A stretch of DNA of 64,000 nt from Apibacter muscae (GCF_007845635.1 NZ_SELG01000033.1:62001-126000), one strand, 5' to 3'. Shown: positions 1-10,097, counted from the stretch's first letter. A program made the numbers and translations. The notes: generated by a model from the letters alone, not told the origin.

Positions 1-1737
1 ATCCGCTAATGATTTTGCTAACTCTGTTTTCCCTGTTCCTGTTGGTCCTAAGAAGAAAAAGGAACCCATGGGTTGTCCTGCTTTACTTAAGCCTGATCTT
101 GATTCTAAAACAGCTTCTGTAATGACTTGAATAGCATAATTTTGACCTACTACTCTTTTCTTAAGAATCTCTTCCATGTTTTGTAGCCTGTCTTTTTCTT
201 CTGAATGAAGCTTCCCTAATGGAATGCCAGTTTTTTGAGCTACTACAGCGGCTAAATCAATGGGTTCAATATGCTCCTTTTTAGCCAAAGATGCTTCTGA
301 TAGTTTTTCTAATATTTGATTTAGATAATTATATAATTCTTCTTCTGATAATTTTTCAATATCTTCACTAAGTTCCTTTTCTTGGGATAATAAATATTGG
401 GATTTTCTTTTTAAATCTTCATAAAACCATTTATACTCTAAACTTTTATTAGATGTATAACTTTCTTTTTGCTTTATGCTTTCTAATCTTTTTTGAAGTA
501 CCTCTTTCTCTTTTAAAAAAGATATACCTGCCGTTTTAATTACAGACATGGTACGATCCAATAAATTAAGAGCGGATTCTGGTAGACTTTTTTCTTTTAA
601 ATATCTTTTAGACAATCTTATGGATTCCTCTATAGAGTCATCCGTAACTTTTATTTCATGATGAACCAAATAAGATGTTAATGCTGATTTTATAATTCTA
701 AATGCTTGTTTTTCATCAGGTTCTTCTACTTTTATTACCTCAAACATTCCAGAAAGACTTTCATCTTTTTCTATTTTTTTGGTGTATTCATCTATGGTTG
801 TTGTAACAATCAATGTTAATCCTTCTTGACCGGAAAGTTCACTTTTTAAAATACTCGAAATTCCAGCATTATCACTATTCTTGTCTAGTAATACATGAAT
901 ACCATCAATAATTAATATTGCTTGTGGGTAAGTTTTTAACTCTTGCAATATCTTTTTTAATCGATCTTCAATTTCTCCTTTGTAAGAAGCTCCAGCGATT
1001 AAAGTTCCTAAATCTAATTCGTAAATTTTTGTTTTTATTAATTTATCTGGAACTTGTTTATTTGCTACAAGATTAACAAATCCTTCAATTAATGCTGTTT
1101 TCCCTACTCCTGGATATCCCTGCAAAAGCACATTGGGATTAACGAATCTACAAATGATCTCAACGATTTCTTTAATCTCTTTTTCTCTAGCAACAATTTT
1201 TTTAGGACGTTTTCGTACCTGTACTAATTTATCTTTGCAATATTTAAATAAGTATTTAATGGATTTGGAATTGGTCGCTTTTTCTTCTGTAGCCTCTAAA
1301 GTTGTATTATGATCTACCTCTGTTAACAATTCTTCTCTAACTACTGGAAAACTTTTCATTTGATCGTAGGTAAATCCTACTCCTGGTGTGGCTAATGCTA
1401 CCATTACGCAATACAAATCAACTTCAGATCTTCCTAATATATCCCTTATTTCATCAGCCTCATTTATTACTTTATCAATATCACCATTAGGTTCAGGTTG
1501 AGTGGGACGACCTGCTTTAAGTTCATCGTCTATACGCACCTCAGCCCATTCTTCAATGAAGAAAACATCTTTCTTCATTGATTCTAACTCTTTTAATAAC
1601 GAAAGATCTCTATGTAGTATAGCTTTTAAAAGATGTGAAGGTCCGTATTCTGCATTTCTGTTTTCAGTTGCGTACTTCCTTGCTAACTCTAATGCTGTAT
1701 GTAATTCTTCATGAAATAAAGCTTCTTCTTTCTGCAT
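1..1737 (-). CDS. tssH: T6SS ClpV-type AAA+ ATPase TssH, 3' end outside the window
   Basis: This is a ClpB/ClpV-type disaggregase. In type VI secretion it would recycle the contracted TssB/TssC sheath in the cytoplasm. The 579 visible residues show a Clp N-terminal domain (about 1-150), a first AAA module with Walker A GYPGVGKT at 207-214, a charged middle region (about 390-470), and the start of the second AAA module with Walker A GPTGTGKT at 564-571. The rest lies beyond base 1. The ATG at 1737 is 16 bases after the stop of the PKD gene, so the two are probably co-transcribed. Assignment to the Bacteroidetes T6SSiii type rests on family resemblance, the PKD-protein neighbour and the taxon; a housekeeping ClpB/ClpC is less likely because of the divergent N-domain. 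Confidence 0.75.
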   Translation of the reverse strand, partial: MQKEEALFHEELHTALELARKYATENRNAEYGPSHLLKAILHRDLSLLKELESMKKDVFFIEEWAEVRIDDELKAGRPTQPEPNGDIDKVINEADEIRDILGRSEVDLYCVMVALATPGVGFTYDQMKSFPVVREELLTEVDHNTTLEATEEKATNSKSIKYLFKYCKDKLVQVRKRPKKIVAREKEIKEIVEIICRFVNPNVLLQGYPGVGKTALIEGFVNLVANKQVPDKLIKTKIYELDLGTLIAGASYKGEIEDRLKKILQELKTYPQAILIIDGIHVLLDKNSDNAGISSILKSELSGQEGLTLIVTTTIDEYTKKIEKDESLSGMFEVIKVEEPDEKQAFRIIKSALTSYLVHHEIKVTDDSIEESIRLSKRYLKEKSLPESALNLLDRTMSVIKTAGISFLKEKEVLQKRLESIKQKESYTSNKSLEYKWFYEDLKRKSQYLLSQEKELSEDIEKLSEEELYNYLNQILEKLSEASLAKKEHIEPIDLAAVVAQKTGIPLGKLHSEEKDRLQNMEEILKKRVVGQNYAIQVITEAVLESRSGLSKAGQPMGSFFFLGPTGTGKTELAKSLAD

Positions 1738-1753
1738 CTCAGTTTATATTATT

Positions 1754-2845
1754 TTAGTCGTAAATCCAAATGAGTGATTTCTTCACTTTATATGTGATAT
1801 CAATTCCCTTAATGCAATTTTTATTGTCTTTTGTAAGTCTTAATGCTTCAATCTTTATTTTTTTATTACTGATTTGCTCACAAAATTGGGTAAATGGCAT
1901 TATTTTTTTACTGTTTTTAACCACTGGAAAATCATAATTTCCACAGGTATATTTCGCAAAATCTTCTTGTGTTTTTACTTGCTTAGCTACGTCTAGCAAT
2001 AACAATTCAAATTGATACTGGGATATATTTGGCGCTATACTATCATTTGCTTTTTTAATTTTGTCTTGTACAGGGTTAGGCTGTGGTACCCCTGGTATTC
2101 TTCTCAAGAATTCTTCCAAAGGATCTTTTTGCGGAGATCCTTTAGGCAATTGAAAGAGATTTGCATCTTTTTCAGGTTCATAAGAATGTATAGTGTCTGT
2201 TTTAGTTTTAACTAACTTCCGAGGTTTCACATATATGTCAACGCTCCCCATATGCTTAACATCACCATTAATGATTAAAGTAACTCTTTTTATCCCTGGG
2301 ATGCTGTAAGTATAAGCTGGAAATTCAAAGGTATTATCAGTCTGACCACTTTCGCCAAAATTCCATTCCCACGAAAATGCTTCACCTTTATAATTATAAT
2401 AGAACTTGACTGGATCTCCTACAGTCACACTTTCCGGAGCTATTATTTTTGGCACTCTTGATTCATCTATGATAGCTCCTAAATCTTTTATTTCGATAAT
2501 TTTCTGAAATACACAAGAGCCATTTACTTGCAAACTTACTGTGTAAACTCCAGGTTTTTCATATTTATGTAATGGATCCTTTTCTTTTGATTCTTTCGTA
2601 TTGTCCCCAAAATCCCATATAGAAGTTTGTGCATTTGGAGTTTTATTTTTGAAGCTTATCACTTCACCGACTTGATTTCTCTCTGAAATTATTTCAAAAT
2701 CTATTTGACTACAATCTACGTGTCTATACAACTGAAATAAAAACAAAAACAACCCAAAAAGTATTAAGATAATAAAAACTAAAAGTATGCGTATATCAAG
2801 CTTTCTAAGGTAATTTAATAAAGATCTTTTTCTTTTATAATCCAT
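1754..2845 (-). CDS. PKD-domain membrane protein, probable T6SSiii envelope component
   Basis: This protein of 363 residues has a single N-terminal membrane segment (about residues 19-40) and is then expected to be extracytoplasmic. Two PKD-type beta-sandwich repeats are visible, at about 50-115 (WDFGDNT motif) and 140-205 (WEWNFGES motif), each closing with a G-x-Y/K-x-V-T/S-L strand. A proline-rich linker follows, then a C-terminal domain (about 270-363) I do not recognise. It lies immediately upstream of tssH. Bacteroidetes T6SS loci lack TssJLM and instead use TssN/O/P/Q/R envelope proteins; this is a candidate for one of these, but I cannot say which. It appears to be the first gene of its transcript, because only AT-rich DNA lies upstream. 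Confidence 0.6.
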   Translation of the reverse strand: MDYKRKRSLLNYLRKLDIRILLVFIILILFGLFLFLFQLYRHVDCSQIDFEIISERNQVGEVISFKNKTPNAQTSIWDFGDNTKESKEKDPLHKYEKPGVYTVSLQVNGSCVFQKIIEIKDLGAIIDESRVPKIIAPESVTVGDPVKFYYNYKGEAFSWEWNFGESGQTDNTFEFPAYTYSIPGIKRVTLIINGDVKHMGSVDIYVKPRKLVKTKTDTIHSYEPEKDANLFQLPKGSPQKDPLEEFLRRIPGVPQPNPVQDKIKKANDSIAPNISQYQFELLLLDVAKQVKTQEDFAKYTCGNYDFPVVKNSKKIMPFTQFCEQISNKKIKIEALRLTKDNKNCIKGIDITYKVKKSLIWIYD

Positions 2846-3690
2846 TTTAAAATAGTATAAAATTTAAATCACCCTTAATGTCAAACAAAAAGATATTATT
2901 CATAGCAATTAATTATTATGTAATTCTTGATTAATAATAAATTACATTTTTATATATAGTAATTTAGGCATAAATATTAATCTAAATTATAGATTTGTAA
3001 AATTACATATTTTTTTTAATTATTATTGTTTAAATATTAAAATTTACTCATATATAATAAAACTCTTTTATTATATTTTAATATTATATATTTTAATTAT
3101 TGGAATATATTGAAATTTAATCATTTAAATTCATTTAATATATTAATCCAGCATATTTAAATTAATAATTATTCTTCATCTAAATAGAACTGTAAATACC
3201 TTATAATGAATTCAAAAAGCTCACAATTTACAATATCATTAATTTAATATTTTCAAACAATTATATGATTCTATAACGTAATTATTTAAAAAAATATTAC
3301 ATAAAATTTATAGTAAAAATTTGATTATTTGTAACAAGTGAATTTGTTTTATAAAAATATAGTTTAGATACATATATTTATATATATTATGTTTATAAAT
3401 AGTCTTTATTACTAAATATTAATCAACTAATATTTATTATAACTTCTTTAAATAAATGATTGATATAAAATAAAGCTTTATTGGTGCTTATTGCAATTTA
3501 TATTTTAAAAAATTTATTTAGATTACATTTATATATTATAATTTTAAGTAAATATGTAATAACAACATTCTAATAATATTGAAAAGTTCTCATTTGTAGT
3601 ATTATTAAGATTAATATAAAATATGAGATAACTATTTAACTTGCATTTTAAAGTATAGTTTCAATATTGTAATTATCATAGTCAATTATA
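2846..3690. other. AT-rich gene-free stretch
   Basis: About 845 bases of extremely AT-rich DNA separate the T6SS genes from the HAD gene. I see no reading frame of meaningful length, no RNA gene and no clear repeat. It presumably carries the promoter of the minus-strand T6SS transcript near 2846-2950. It could be a boundary of the secretion locus. Confidence 0.6.
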
Positions 3691-3728
3691 AAAAAAAGAA
3701 TTAACCTTAATAGATTAATTCTTTTTTT
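3691..3728 (-). terminator. Rho-independent terminator after the HAD gene
   Basis: Perfect 14-bp inverted repeat: arms 3691-3704 and 3715-3728, loop of 10. On the minus strand the second arm ends in seven U. It lies 34 bases downstream of the HAD stop and would end the antiporter-HAD transcript. Confidence 0.8.
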
Positions 3729-3761
3729 AACTTCAAATAAATTTACTAGACTATCAAATGT

Positions 3762-4427
3762 TTAGTCTTGTTTAACTAAATTTCTAATCTTATCAATAGT
3801 TAAAGTATTAAAATCATCAATTACGAGATCAGCCGTTGACAAATCTTGATCTCCTGAGGCTTCGTTTTTATATCCTATACAGAAAACATCCGAAGCATTG
3901 GCAGCTTTTATTCCGTTGGTTGAATCCTCAATAATTATACAATTTTGCTTGGAATTACCGGACAAACGCACAGCTTCTAAAAAAATTGCTGGATTAGGTT
4001 TTGATTGTGGAAAATCTTCACCGCTTACGATATGAGTAAAATATGGATATAAGTTAAATCTGGTAAATACTTTCGACAAGGTAGCCTTTGCTGATGAGGT
4101 TGCTAATATTAATTGAAAATTTTCTTTATATAAAGACTCCATCAAATTTCTCATTCCCGGAAGTAGATCTAAATCTTTTTTTGTTTCAAATATCTTATAA
4201 AATATTTCTCTCTTACGATTGACTAATTCTTCAAGTGAAGCATCAACCTTGTATTTTTCTTTAATTTTCTGGTACAGATTTTTGGTAGATAATCCTCTAA
4301 ACGTATCATGTTCCTCTTCTGAAATGTTTAGTCCTAATTCTTTATAATGTTTAAAGAAGGAAGCTTTATGCATAGGCTCTGTATTGACTATCACTCCGTC
4401 CATGTCAAATATAACTGTATTTATCAT
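3762..4427 (-). CDS. HAD-superfamily phosphatase / beta-phosphoglucomutase-like
   Basis: A 221-residue HAD hydrolase of the beta-phosphoglucomutase-like group. It likely removes a phosphate from, or moves it within, a small phosphosugar in the cytoplasm; the substrate cannot be read from sequence. The nucleophile motif DMDGVIVNTEP lies at about residues 8-18, an alpha-helical cap at 20-90, motif II in LATSSA (about 110), and motifs III/IV in the K of SKPNP and in IEDSTNGIKAA (about 165-178). The ATG at 4427 shares one base with the stop of the upstream antiporter gene (TGATG), so translation is probably coupled. A TTG one codon earlier is possible but the ATG is preferred. Confidence 0.85.
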   Translation of the reverse strand: MINTVIFDMDGVIVNTEPMHKASFFKHYKELGLNISEEEHDTFRGLSTKNLYQKIKEKYKVDASLEELVNRKREIFYKIFETKKDLDLLPGMRNLMESLYKENFQLILATSSAKATLSKVFTRFNLYPYFTHIVSGEDFPQSKPNPAIFLEAVRLSGNSKQNCIIIEDSTNGIKAANASDVFCIGYKNEASGDQDLSTADLVIDDFNTLTIDKIRNLVKQD

Positions 4428-6712
4428 CAATCTTTATTTTCTGTATCAGTTGTATTTATTCCTTGTAAATTTTCTTTATCAGCTACAATCCAAACCCTAT
4501 CGTATAATTGTAGCAAGGTATGAGAGGATGGATTCACAATTTTATCGTCTCCTCTCTCTATACCAACTACTAAACCTTGAGTTAATTCTCTAAGAAACTT
4601 TACATCTTTATTTAGTACTGGTGAATCCTCTAATATGGCAAATTTATTTAAGGATACATTTTGCTTTAACGAATTAATATTTTCATCTTGAGGACATTCC
4701 ATTTGTATATTAGTTTCAAAATTTTTAATTTGTTCGTCAGTACCTATTAAACCTAATTTATCATACGGAAATACTCGATCATTCTCACTCGGTATTGAAA
4801 TTTTAATATCTCCTCTTTTAATATAAGCGATATTAATTCCAAACTTTTCTCTCCAAGCTAATTCTGATAATTTTTTTCCAACAAACTTTGAATTGGGACT
4901 AACTTCAAAATCTGTAATATGACTATCCCACAATAGATATGATTTTTTAGGTTTTATATTTTCACTTTTTTCTAACTCTTTTTGTTTTATATCTCTTTCA
5001 TTTAAATTATACACAAATCTTTTGGTTATAAGTGAGTAGAAAAAATCAAATTTAGTGGACAGAAAATACAATCCCACAATTACTATAGGTATAACAATTA
5101 GTGAAGCTATAATTCCCGATAAAAATAAGTTTAAAATAAACCCTAGTAATATGATTGCTACAGCTACTTTAGCTATTTCCATAGCAATTAAAGGTCCTCT
5201 CGCATAAATATTTTCTTTCCAGATATGAGTAAAAATTTCTTTTTCGGGTTTTTTTACTACAATCGCCCATAAGAAAGGCGTACATAAAATAATTGTCACT
5301 ATTGTTGCTATAATATTAAATAAAGAAGGATTAAAGATTCTTACACCTAACAATTGTTCATTTATAATTGGTATAGCAACGTAGACAACTAATAATACTA
5401 TCCCAATAATGACTACTCCATTGGTTAATACTAAAGACAAGTATGCTTTGGATAATTTTTTCCATTTGTTTTCTTCTTGAATATTTTGAGTTCCTGCTGA
5501 ATATTTATCAATCAACCTTAATATTCGTGGTGGTACAATTTTACTTATAATTTCATAAAAGGTTTCAGAATATTTAATCATATAAGGGGTAGTAAAAGTT
5601 GTGATTGCAGACACACCTACCGCTATAGGGAATAAAAAATCGCTGGTAACTCCCAAGCTCATACCTAAAGCAGCTACAATAAACGCAAATTCACCAATTT
5701 GAGCCATACTCATTCCGACCTGAACAGACTGTTTTAAAGGTTGCCCAGAAAGTAACGCTCCCATAGTGGTAAATAAAAATTTACCAATAATCGTTAATAG
5801 TGTTACAATTAGAATTTCCCATCGGTACTCATACATTGATATAGGATCAATCAACATTCCTATGGATACAAAAAATACAGCACCAAATAAATCCTTCACT
5901 GGTTTTAAAGAATGTTCAATTTTTTCAGCAGATGTTGTTTCAGCCAGTATAGACCCCATAACAAATGCCCCTAATTCCGCTGAAAATCCTATGTTTGTAG
6001 CTAAGACTACCATACCCAAACAAAGTCCTATTGAAAGAATTAATAAAGTCTCCTCGTCTAATATTTTCTTTGTCTTACGTAATAGTGTAGGTATTAAAAA
6101 TATTCCAAATATGAACCATAGAGCTAGGAAAAATATAAGTTTTAAAAACTCCATAAACATATCAGTACCATTAAATTGTTGGGTAACTGCCATTGTAGAT
6201 AATAATACCATTAAAAGTATAACCACAATATCTTCCACAATAAGAACCCCAAAAACTATACGAGCGTAATTTTTCCTTTTAACCCCCAATTCATCAAATG
6301 CTCTTAAAATAATGGTCGTTGAAGAACTGGCTAACAGACCACCCAAGAAAATACTATTCATCATGCTCCATCCCATCCATTGACCAACTAGATAGCCTAA
6401 AATCAAAATAACTACAATTTCAACTATAGCAGTAATAGAAGCCGCTCCACCTACATTGATTAATTTTTTAAAGCTAAATTCAAGTCCTAAACTAAATAAA
6501 AGAAAAATAACACCTATTTCAGCCCAAGTCTTAATATTAGCCATGTCTCCCACATTAGGCATTAAATTAAAATGTGGACCTACTAAAAATCCTGCAATAA
6601 TATAGCCTAATACAAGTGGCTGTTTAATTTTTTTAAATATTATTGTAGTTATTGCTCCCGCTCCTAATATTAAAGCTAAATCGACAATCAATTTAGGTAA
6701 ATGGTTCTCCAT
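4427..6712 (-). CDS. CPA2-family monovalent cation:proton antiporter with RCK_C domains
   Basis: A 761-residue inner-membrane exchanger of the KefB/CPA2 type. Residues about 5-390 form the antiporter core, with many hydrophobic helices and the GLEFSF and SSSTTIIL motifs expected of the family. A further membrane block (about 425-560) is followed by two regulatory TrkA-C/RCK_C-like domains (about 590-670 and 685-750). No nucleotide-binding TrkA-N (Rossmann) domain is evident, unlike classical KefB/KefC, so ligand gating probably differs. It probably exports K+ or Na+ in exchange for protons. The downstream HAD gene overlaps it by one base. Confidence 0.87.
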   Translation of the reverse strand: MENHLPKLIVDLALILGAGAITTIIFKKIKQPLVLGYIIAGFLVGPHFNLMPNVGDMANIKTWAEIGVIFLLFSLGLEFSFKKLINVGGAASITAIVEIVVILILGYLVGQWMGWSMMNSIFLGGLLASSSTTIILRAFDELGVKRKNYARIVFGVLIVEDIVVILLMVLLSTMAVTQQFNGTDMFMEFLKLIFFLALWFIFGIFLIPTLLRKTKKILDEETLLILSIGLCLGMVVLATNIGFSAELGAFVMGSILAETTSAEKIEHSLKPVKDLFGAVFFVSIGMLIDPISMYEYRWEILIVTLLTIIGKFLFTTMGALLSGQPLKQSVQVGMSMAQIGEFAFIVAALGMSLGVTSDFLFPIAVGVSAITTFTTPYMIKYSETFYEIISKIVPPRILRLIDKYSAGTQNIQEENKWKKLSKAYLSLVLTNGVVIIGIVLLVVYVAIPIINEQLLGVRIFNPSLFNIIATIVTIILCTPFLWAIVVKKPEKEIFTHIWKENIYARGPLIAMEIAKVAVAIILLGFILNLFLSGIIASLIVIPIVIVGLYFLSTKFDFFYSLITKRFVYNLNERDIKQKELEKSENIKPKKSYLLWDSHITDFEVSPNSKFVGKKLSELAWREKFGINIAYIKRGDIKISIPSENDRVFPYDKLGLIGTDEQIKNFETNIQMECPQDENINSLKQNVSLNKFAILEDSPVLNKDVKFLRELTQGLVVGIERGDDKIVNPSSHTLLQLYDRVWIVADKENLQGINTTDTENKD

Positions 6713-6956
6713 AAATATCTGGTTATTTTAAATTTATCAATATAAACACAAGCTTTTTATGTTAAAAATTAGATGTTTTTAATATAAAATAATGCATATA
6801 ATCGCAAGATAGCAATTTTTATCGAAAAATTAAAATGTTTATAATTCTATTGCTGCCTTGAATATAACTTATATATTTTATAAGTTATTTTAGGTTTATA
6901 CTTATCAGTTTTTTAATTATTTTTAGATTTGACTATTTAAAATCTGAAACATCATT

Positions 6957-8210
6957 ATGAATGCATACCTTATAGCTATTGGAGATGAGTTATTATCTGG
7001 CAGAACTTTAGACACCAATTCTAACTTTATTGCGAAACAACTAGACCGTATAGGAATATCAACCATTAAAATATCAACGATATTTGACGATCCTGAAACT
7101 ATTAAAAACGAGCTTTTGCAAGCAACTCTTTCTAAGGCTGATTTTATATTTACTACGGGGGGACTTGGTCCAACCAAAGATGATAAAACGAAACAAACCA
7201 TTGCTGATTTCCTATCTGATGTTTTAATTTTCAACCAAGATTGTTTGGATCATGTAAGTAAGCTTTATACCGAACGAGGAAGAATTCTTAACGAATTAAC
7301 CAGAAACCAAGCCTTGGTTCCTTCACGTTCATTAGCCATCGTAAACAGATATGGAACAGCTCCAATATTATGGTCTAAAGCTAAAAATAATAAAATACTA
7401 ATAAACTTGCCGGGCGTTCCTTACGAAACAAGGGCTATGATGGAGGAAACTATTATTCCAAAAATTAAATCTGAATTTAAACTTCCATTCATTTTAAGAA
7501 AGTCCCTAACTGTTATTAATTATCCTGAAAGCGAATTAGCCATTGCATTGACTGATTGGGAAAATGAGCTCCCTAAAAATATTTCACTTTCTTATTTACC
7601 CGCGGGTTCTAGAATTGAATTAAGATTAACCATTAAAGGTGAAGATAAAGATTTAATGGAAAAATTAGTTTCTAAAGAAATTGAGAAACTTCCTGAAATT
7701 TTAGGCGATCGTTTAATTTCTAAAGAGGATATAAATATAATAGATCTAATTTCTGATTTCTTAAAAAAAGAACAATTATCTATTGCTCTTGCGGAAAGTA
7801 TAACCGGAGGTTCACTTTCTCAATGTTTTACCTCTGTTCCAGGGTGCTCGTCTTACTATAAAGGTGGAATTATTGCGTATAATACCAAAATTAAAGAAAA
7901 TATACTTAATGTTCCTAGAGCTCTAATCGATGAACACACAGTAGTTAGCAAGGAAGTAGCTGAAGCCATGGCTATAAATACAGCAAAAATATTTCAAACA
8001 GATATTGCTATCTCTACAACAGGAGTGGCTGGACCTAATACAGATGAGTACAATAATCCAGTTGGGTTAGCCTATGTAGGCTTATTTTATAAAGGTGAGG
8101 TTTTTAGTGAAAAATTTGTTTATTCTAACTTAACCCGAGAAGAAATGATCCTTAGAATTTCAAACAAAGCCATTGAATTTTTATATAATATAATTATAAT
8201 GAATAAATAA
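6957..8210 (+). CDS. cinA: CinA family protein (competence/damage-inducible, NMN amidohydrolase)
   Basis: This protein of 417 residues has the full CinA architecture. The N-terminal MoaB/MogA-like domain (about 1-165) carries IGDELLSGRTLDTNS and TTGGLGPTKDD. The C-terminal CinA domain (about 255-410) carries ALAESITGGSLS and STTGVAGP. CinA proteins hydrolyse NMN to nicotinate mononucleotide and can have ADP-ribose pyrophosphatase activity, so a role in NAD salvage is likely. It sits alone between two antiporter genes, with no operon partner. The ATG at 6957 fits the family N-terminus exactly. Confidence 0.93.
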   Translation: MNAYLIAIGDELLSGRTLDTNSNFIAKQLDRIGISTIKISTIFDDPETIKNELLQATLSKADFIFTTGGLGPTKDDKTKQTIADFLSDVLIFNQDCLDHVSKLYTERGRILNELTRNQALVPSRSLAIVNRYGTAPILWSKAKNNKILINLPGVPYETRAMMEETIIPKIKSEFKLPFILRKSLTVINYPESELAIALTDWENELPKNISLSYLPAGSRIELRLTIKGEDKDLMEKLVSKEIEKLPEILGDRLISKEDINIIDLISDFLKKEQLSIALAESITGGSLSQCFTSVPGCSSYYKGGIIAYNTKIKENILNVPRALIDEHTVVSKEVAEAMAINTAKIFQTDIAISTTGVAGPNTDEYNNPVGLAYVGLFYKGEVFSEKFVYSNLTREEMILRISNKAIEFLYNIIIMNK

Positions 8211-8350
8211 TCAACTAAACTAATAGAGTACTAATAAAATGATTTAATAGTATATAAGAACAAACTTATATAGATTGGCTTTTATTTTATTTATTTCATA
8301 CTAAGTTGAAGCGATTATCTATAATTTAATTATTTATAAATCTAAATTTA

Positions 8351-8358
8351 TATTTTTG
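8351..8358 (+). promoter_or_regulatory. Putative -7 element TATTTTTG
   Basis: Matches the Bacteroidetes sigma consensus TAnnTTTG and lies 22 bases before the CPA1 antiporter ATG, implying a very short leader. No clear -33 TTG was found. Confidence 0.45.
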
Positions 8359-8380
8359 CAAAAAATATAAAGTTAATCTT

Positions 8381-9640
8381 ATGGAATTATATTATTCATT
8401 TTCTATATTAATTGTCTTAGCTGCTATTTTTTCCTATATTAACGTTCGTTTCTTAAAGTTCCCTTCCACAATCGGAATTATGGTAATTGCGCTGGTAATG
8501 TCTATTATATTGGTTCTGTTAGGAAATTTAACCTCCAAACCTTTAAACGATTTTGCCTCTCTAATTAAAGAATTTGACTTTACGGAAATTTTAATGGGCT
8601 CCATGTTAAATTTTCTTTTATTTGCTGGTGCCATCCATATAAATTTATCCGATTTAAAGGAACAAAGAATTCCTGTAATTGTATTTGCCACCATAGGAGT
8701 AATTATATCTACCATATTTGTGGGTGTAAGCCTTTATTATATTACTAATTATTTTTTTCCATTGGTTAATATACATTTAGCCATACCATTAATATATTGT
8801 TTACTATTTGGAGCTTTAATCTCTCCTACTGACCCTATTGCTGTATTAAGTATTTTAAATCAAGTTAAAGTTTCTAAATCTCTTGAAACTAAAATTGCGG
8901 GAGAATCTTTGCTTAACGATGGTGTGGCAGTAGTTTTATTTGCAATCCTTGCCAATTTAGCTGCCAATCCGGTGGTAGTTGAAACCGGGCATATGGATCT
9001 TTCATTTTCTCATATTTTTGATTTATTCGTAAAAGAAGCGATTGGTGGACTTATATTGGGGGGAGCTTTAGGTTATCTTGCAGCCTATGGTTTTAAAACC
9101 AGCCGTGACTATAAAGTATCTGTATTAATAACCTTAGCCGTAGTAATGGGTGGATATCTTATTGCTAGTTATTTACATACTTCGGCCCCACTAGCTATGG
9201 TAGGTGCTGGACTTATTATTGGTGAAGCAAAAAGAAAATCTGTTTCTTCTGAAAAAAATTATGTAGGGAATTTCTGGGAATTGATCGACGAGGTTATGAA
9301 TGCTATATTATTTTTGTTTATGGGATTTGAATTGCTTTTAATTCAAGATTTACTTAATTACTGGTCTATAGGCTTAAGTGCAATTATTATTGTTTTAATT
9401 GCTCGCTATGTCTCCATAAAAATTCCAATACTAATTATTCCCTTTAAAGAAAAGTTTAGTAAAGGTACGGTTGCCATGTTAGTTTGGGGAGGTTTGCGTG
9501 GAGGAGTTTCCATAGCTTTAGCATTATCAATCCCGGAAAGTAATTATAAAGAGGCCATCATTGCTACTACTTATGTGGTAGTACTTTTTTCTATTTTGGT
9601 ACAAGGGATGACAGTGGGTAAATTAGCTAAGAAAATATAA
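8381..9640 (+). CDS. CPA1-family Na+(K+)/H+ antiporter (NhaP-type)
   Basis: A 419-residue inner-membrane protein with about 12 hydrophobic helices. It is expected to exchange Na+ or K+ for H+ and to contribute to pH and salt homeostasis. The family signatures ALISPTDPIAVLSIL (about 146-160) and AGESLLNDGVAVVLF (about 172-187, carrying the conserved acidic ion-binding residue) are clear, as is the C-terminal WGGLRGGVSIALALS motif (about 373-387). It lacks a long cytoplasmic tail, so regulation by added domains is not expected. It is separated from cinA by 170 bases with its own promoter-like element. Confidence 0.9.
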   Translation: MELYYSFSILIVLAAIFSYINVRFLKFPSTIGIMVIALVMSIILVLLGNLTSKPLNDFASLIKEFDFTEILMGSMLNFLLFAGAIHINLSDLKEQRIPVIVFATIGVIISTIFVGVSLYYITNYFFPLVNIHLAIPLIYCLLFGALISPTDPIAVLSILNQVKVSKSLETKIAGESLLNDGVAVVLFAILANLAANPVVVETGHMDLSFSHIFDLFVKEAIGGLILGGALGYLAAYGFKTSRDYKVSVLITLAVVMGGYLIASYLHTSAPLAMVGAGLIIGEAKRKSVSSEKNYVGNFWELIDEVMNAILFLFMGFELLLIQDLLNYWSIGLSAIIIVLIARYVSIKIPILIIPFKEKFSKGTVAMLVWGGLRGGVSIALALSIPESNYKEAIIATTYVVVLFSILVQGMTVGKLAKKI

Positions 9641-9660
9641 TCTTAAAATACTTAAAAAAT

Positions 9661-9690
9661 AAACGGGCATTTATTTCTAAATGCCCGTTT
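9661..9690. terminator. Bidirectional terminator between convergent genes
   Basis: Perfect 12-bp inverted repeat: arms 9661-9672 and 9679-9690, GC-rich core, 6-base loop. A run of A at 9654-9659 gives a U tract for the minus strand, so it best fits the Cys-rich gene. It can also end the antiporter transcript. Confidence 0.8.
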
Positions 9691-9710
9691 ATAGTATACT
9701 AATTTAAAGT

Positions 9711-9962
9711 TTAAGATACCGCTGAATTTCTTGGATACCAAACGGTACACATGATTCCTTCGCTTGCTACTTTCGGGTGTGCACAATTAGTAGTTTGGAA
9801 TTTTGAACATTTTAAACAATCGTCTTCTCTATGTAGTACGGCTTTGAATTCATAAGCATCGCATACTTGGTTTTGTGTAACAGATATTTCTTTTTTTGAA
9901 CATATACGTCCGTCTAAAAAAAACTCACAGTTCCCACAACATTTTGCTAATTTTAAATCCAT
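9711..9962 (-). CDS. Small cysteine-rich protein, putative metal-binding
   Basis: An 83-residue protein with nine cysteines, several in closely spaced pairs: CCGNC near the N-terminus, CLKC in the middle and single Cys near CDAYEF and TNCAH. There is no signal peptide or membrane segment, so it is probably cytoplasmic. The arrangement suggests zinc or iron-sulfur binding, possibly with two repeats of a C-x2-C...C motif. I do not recognise a named family; short conserved proteins of this type occur in Flavobacteriia. It is monocistronic with a strong terminator. The ORF is likely real because the cysteine pattern is regular and the coding strand is bounded by regulatory signals. Confidence 0.65.
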   Translation of the reverse strand: MDLKLAKCCGNCEFFLDGRICSKKEISVTQNQVCDAYEFKAVLHREDDCLKCSKFQTTNCAHPKVASEGIMCTVWYPRNSAVS

Positions 9963-10097
9963 AATTGAAATATTTTTATTTATTCTATTTTTAATTTCTT
10001 ATAAAACAAAATTAAATAAGAATGTTTTAAGAATTAATCTAAATTACTGAATTATAAAAATTTAGATTTAGAATGAATTAAAATAAGTTTAAAACTT

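Noticed and set aside
5766-6269. 167-codon plus-strand open frame inside the CPA2 gene
   Set aside because: Antisense to a clearly coding membrane protein, with no start context or family match.
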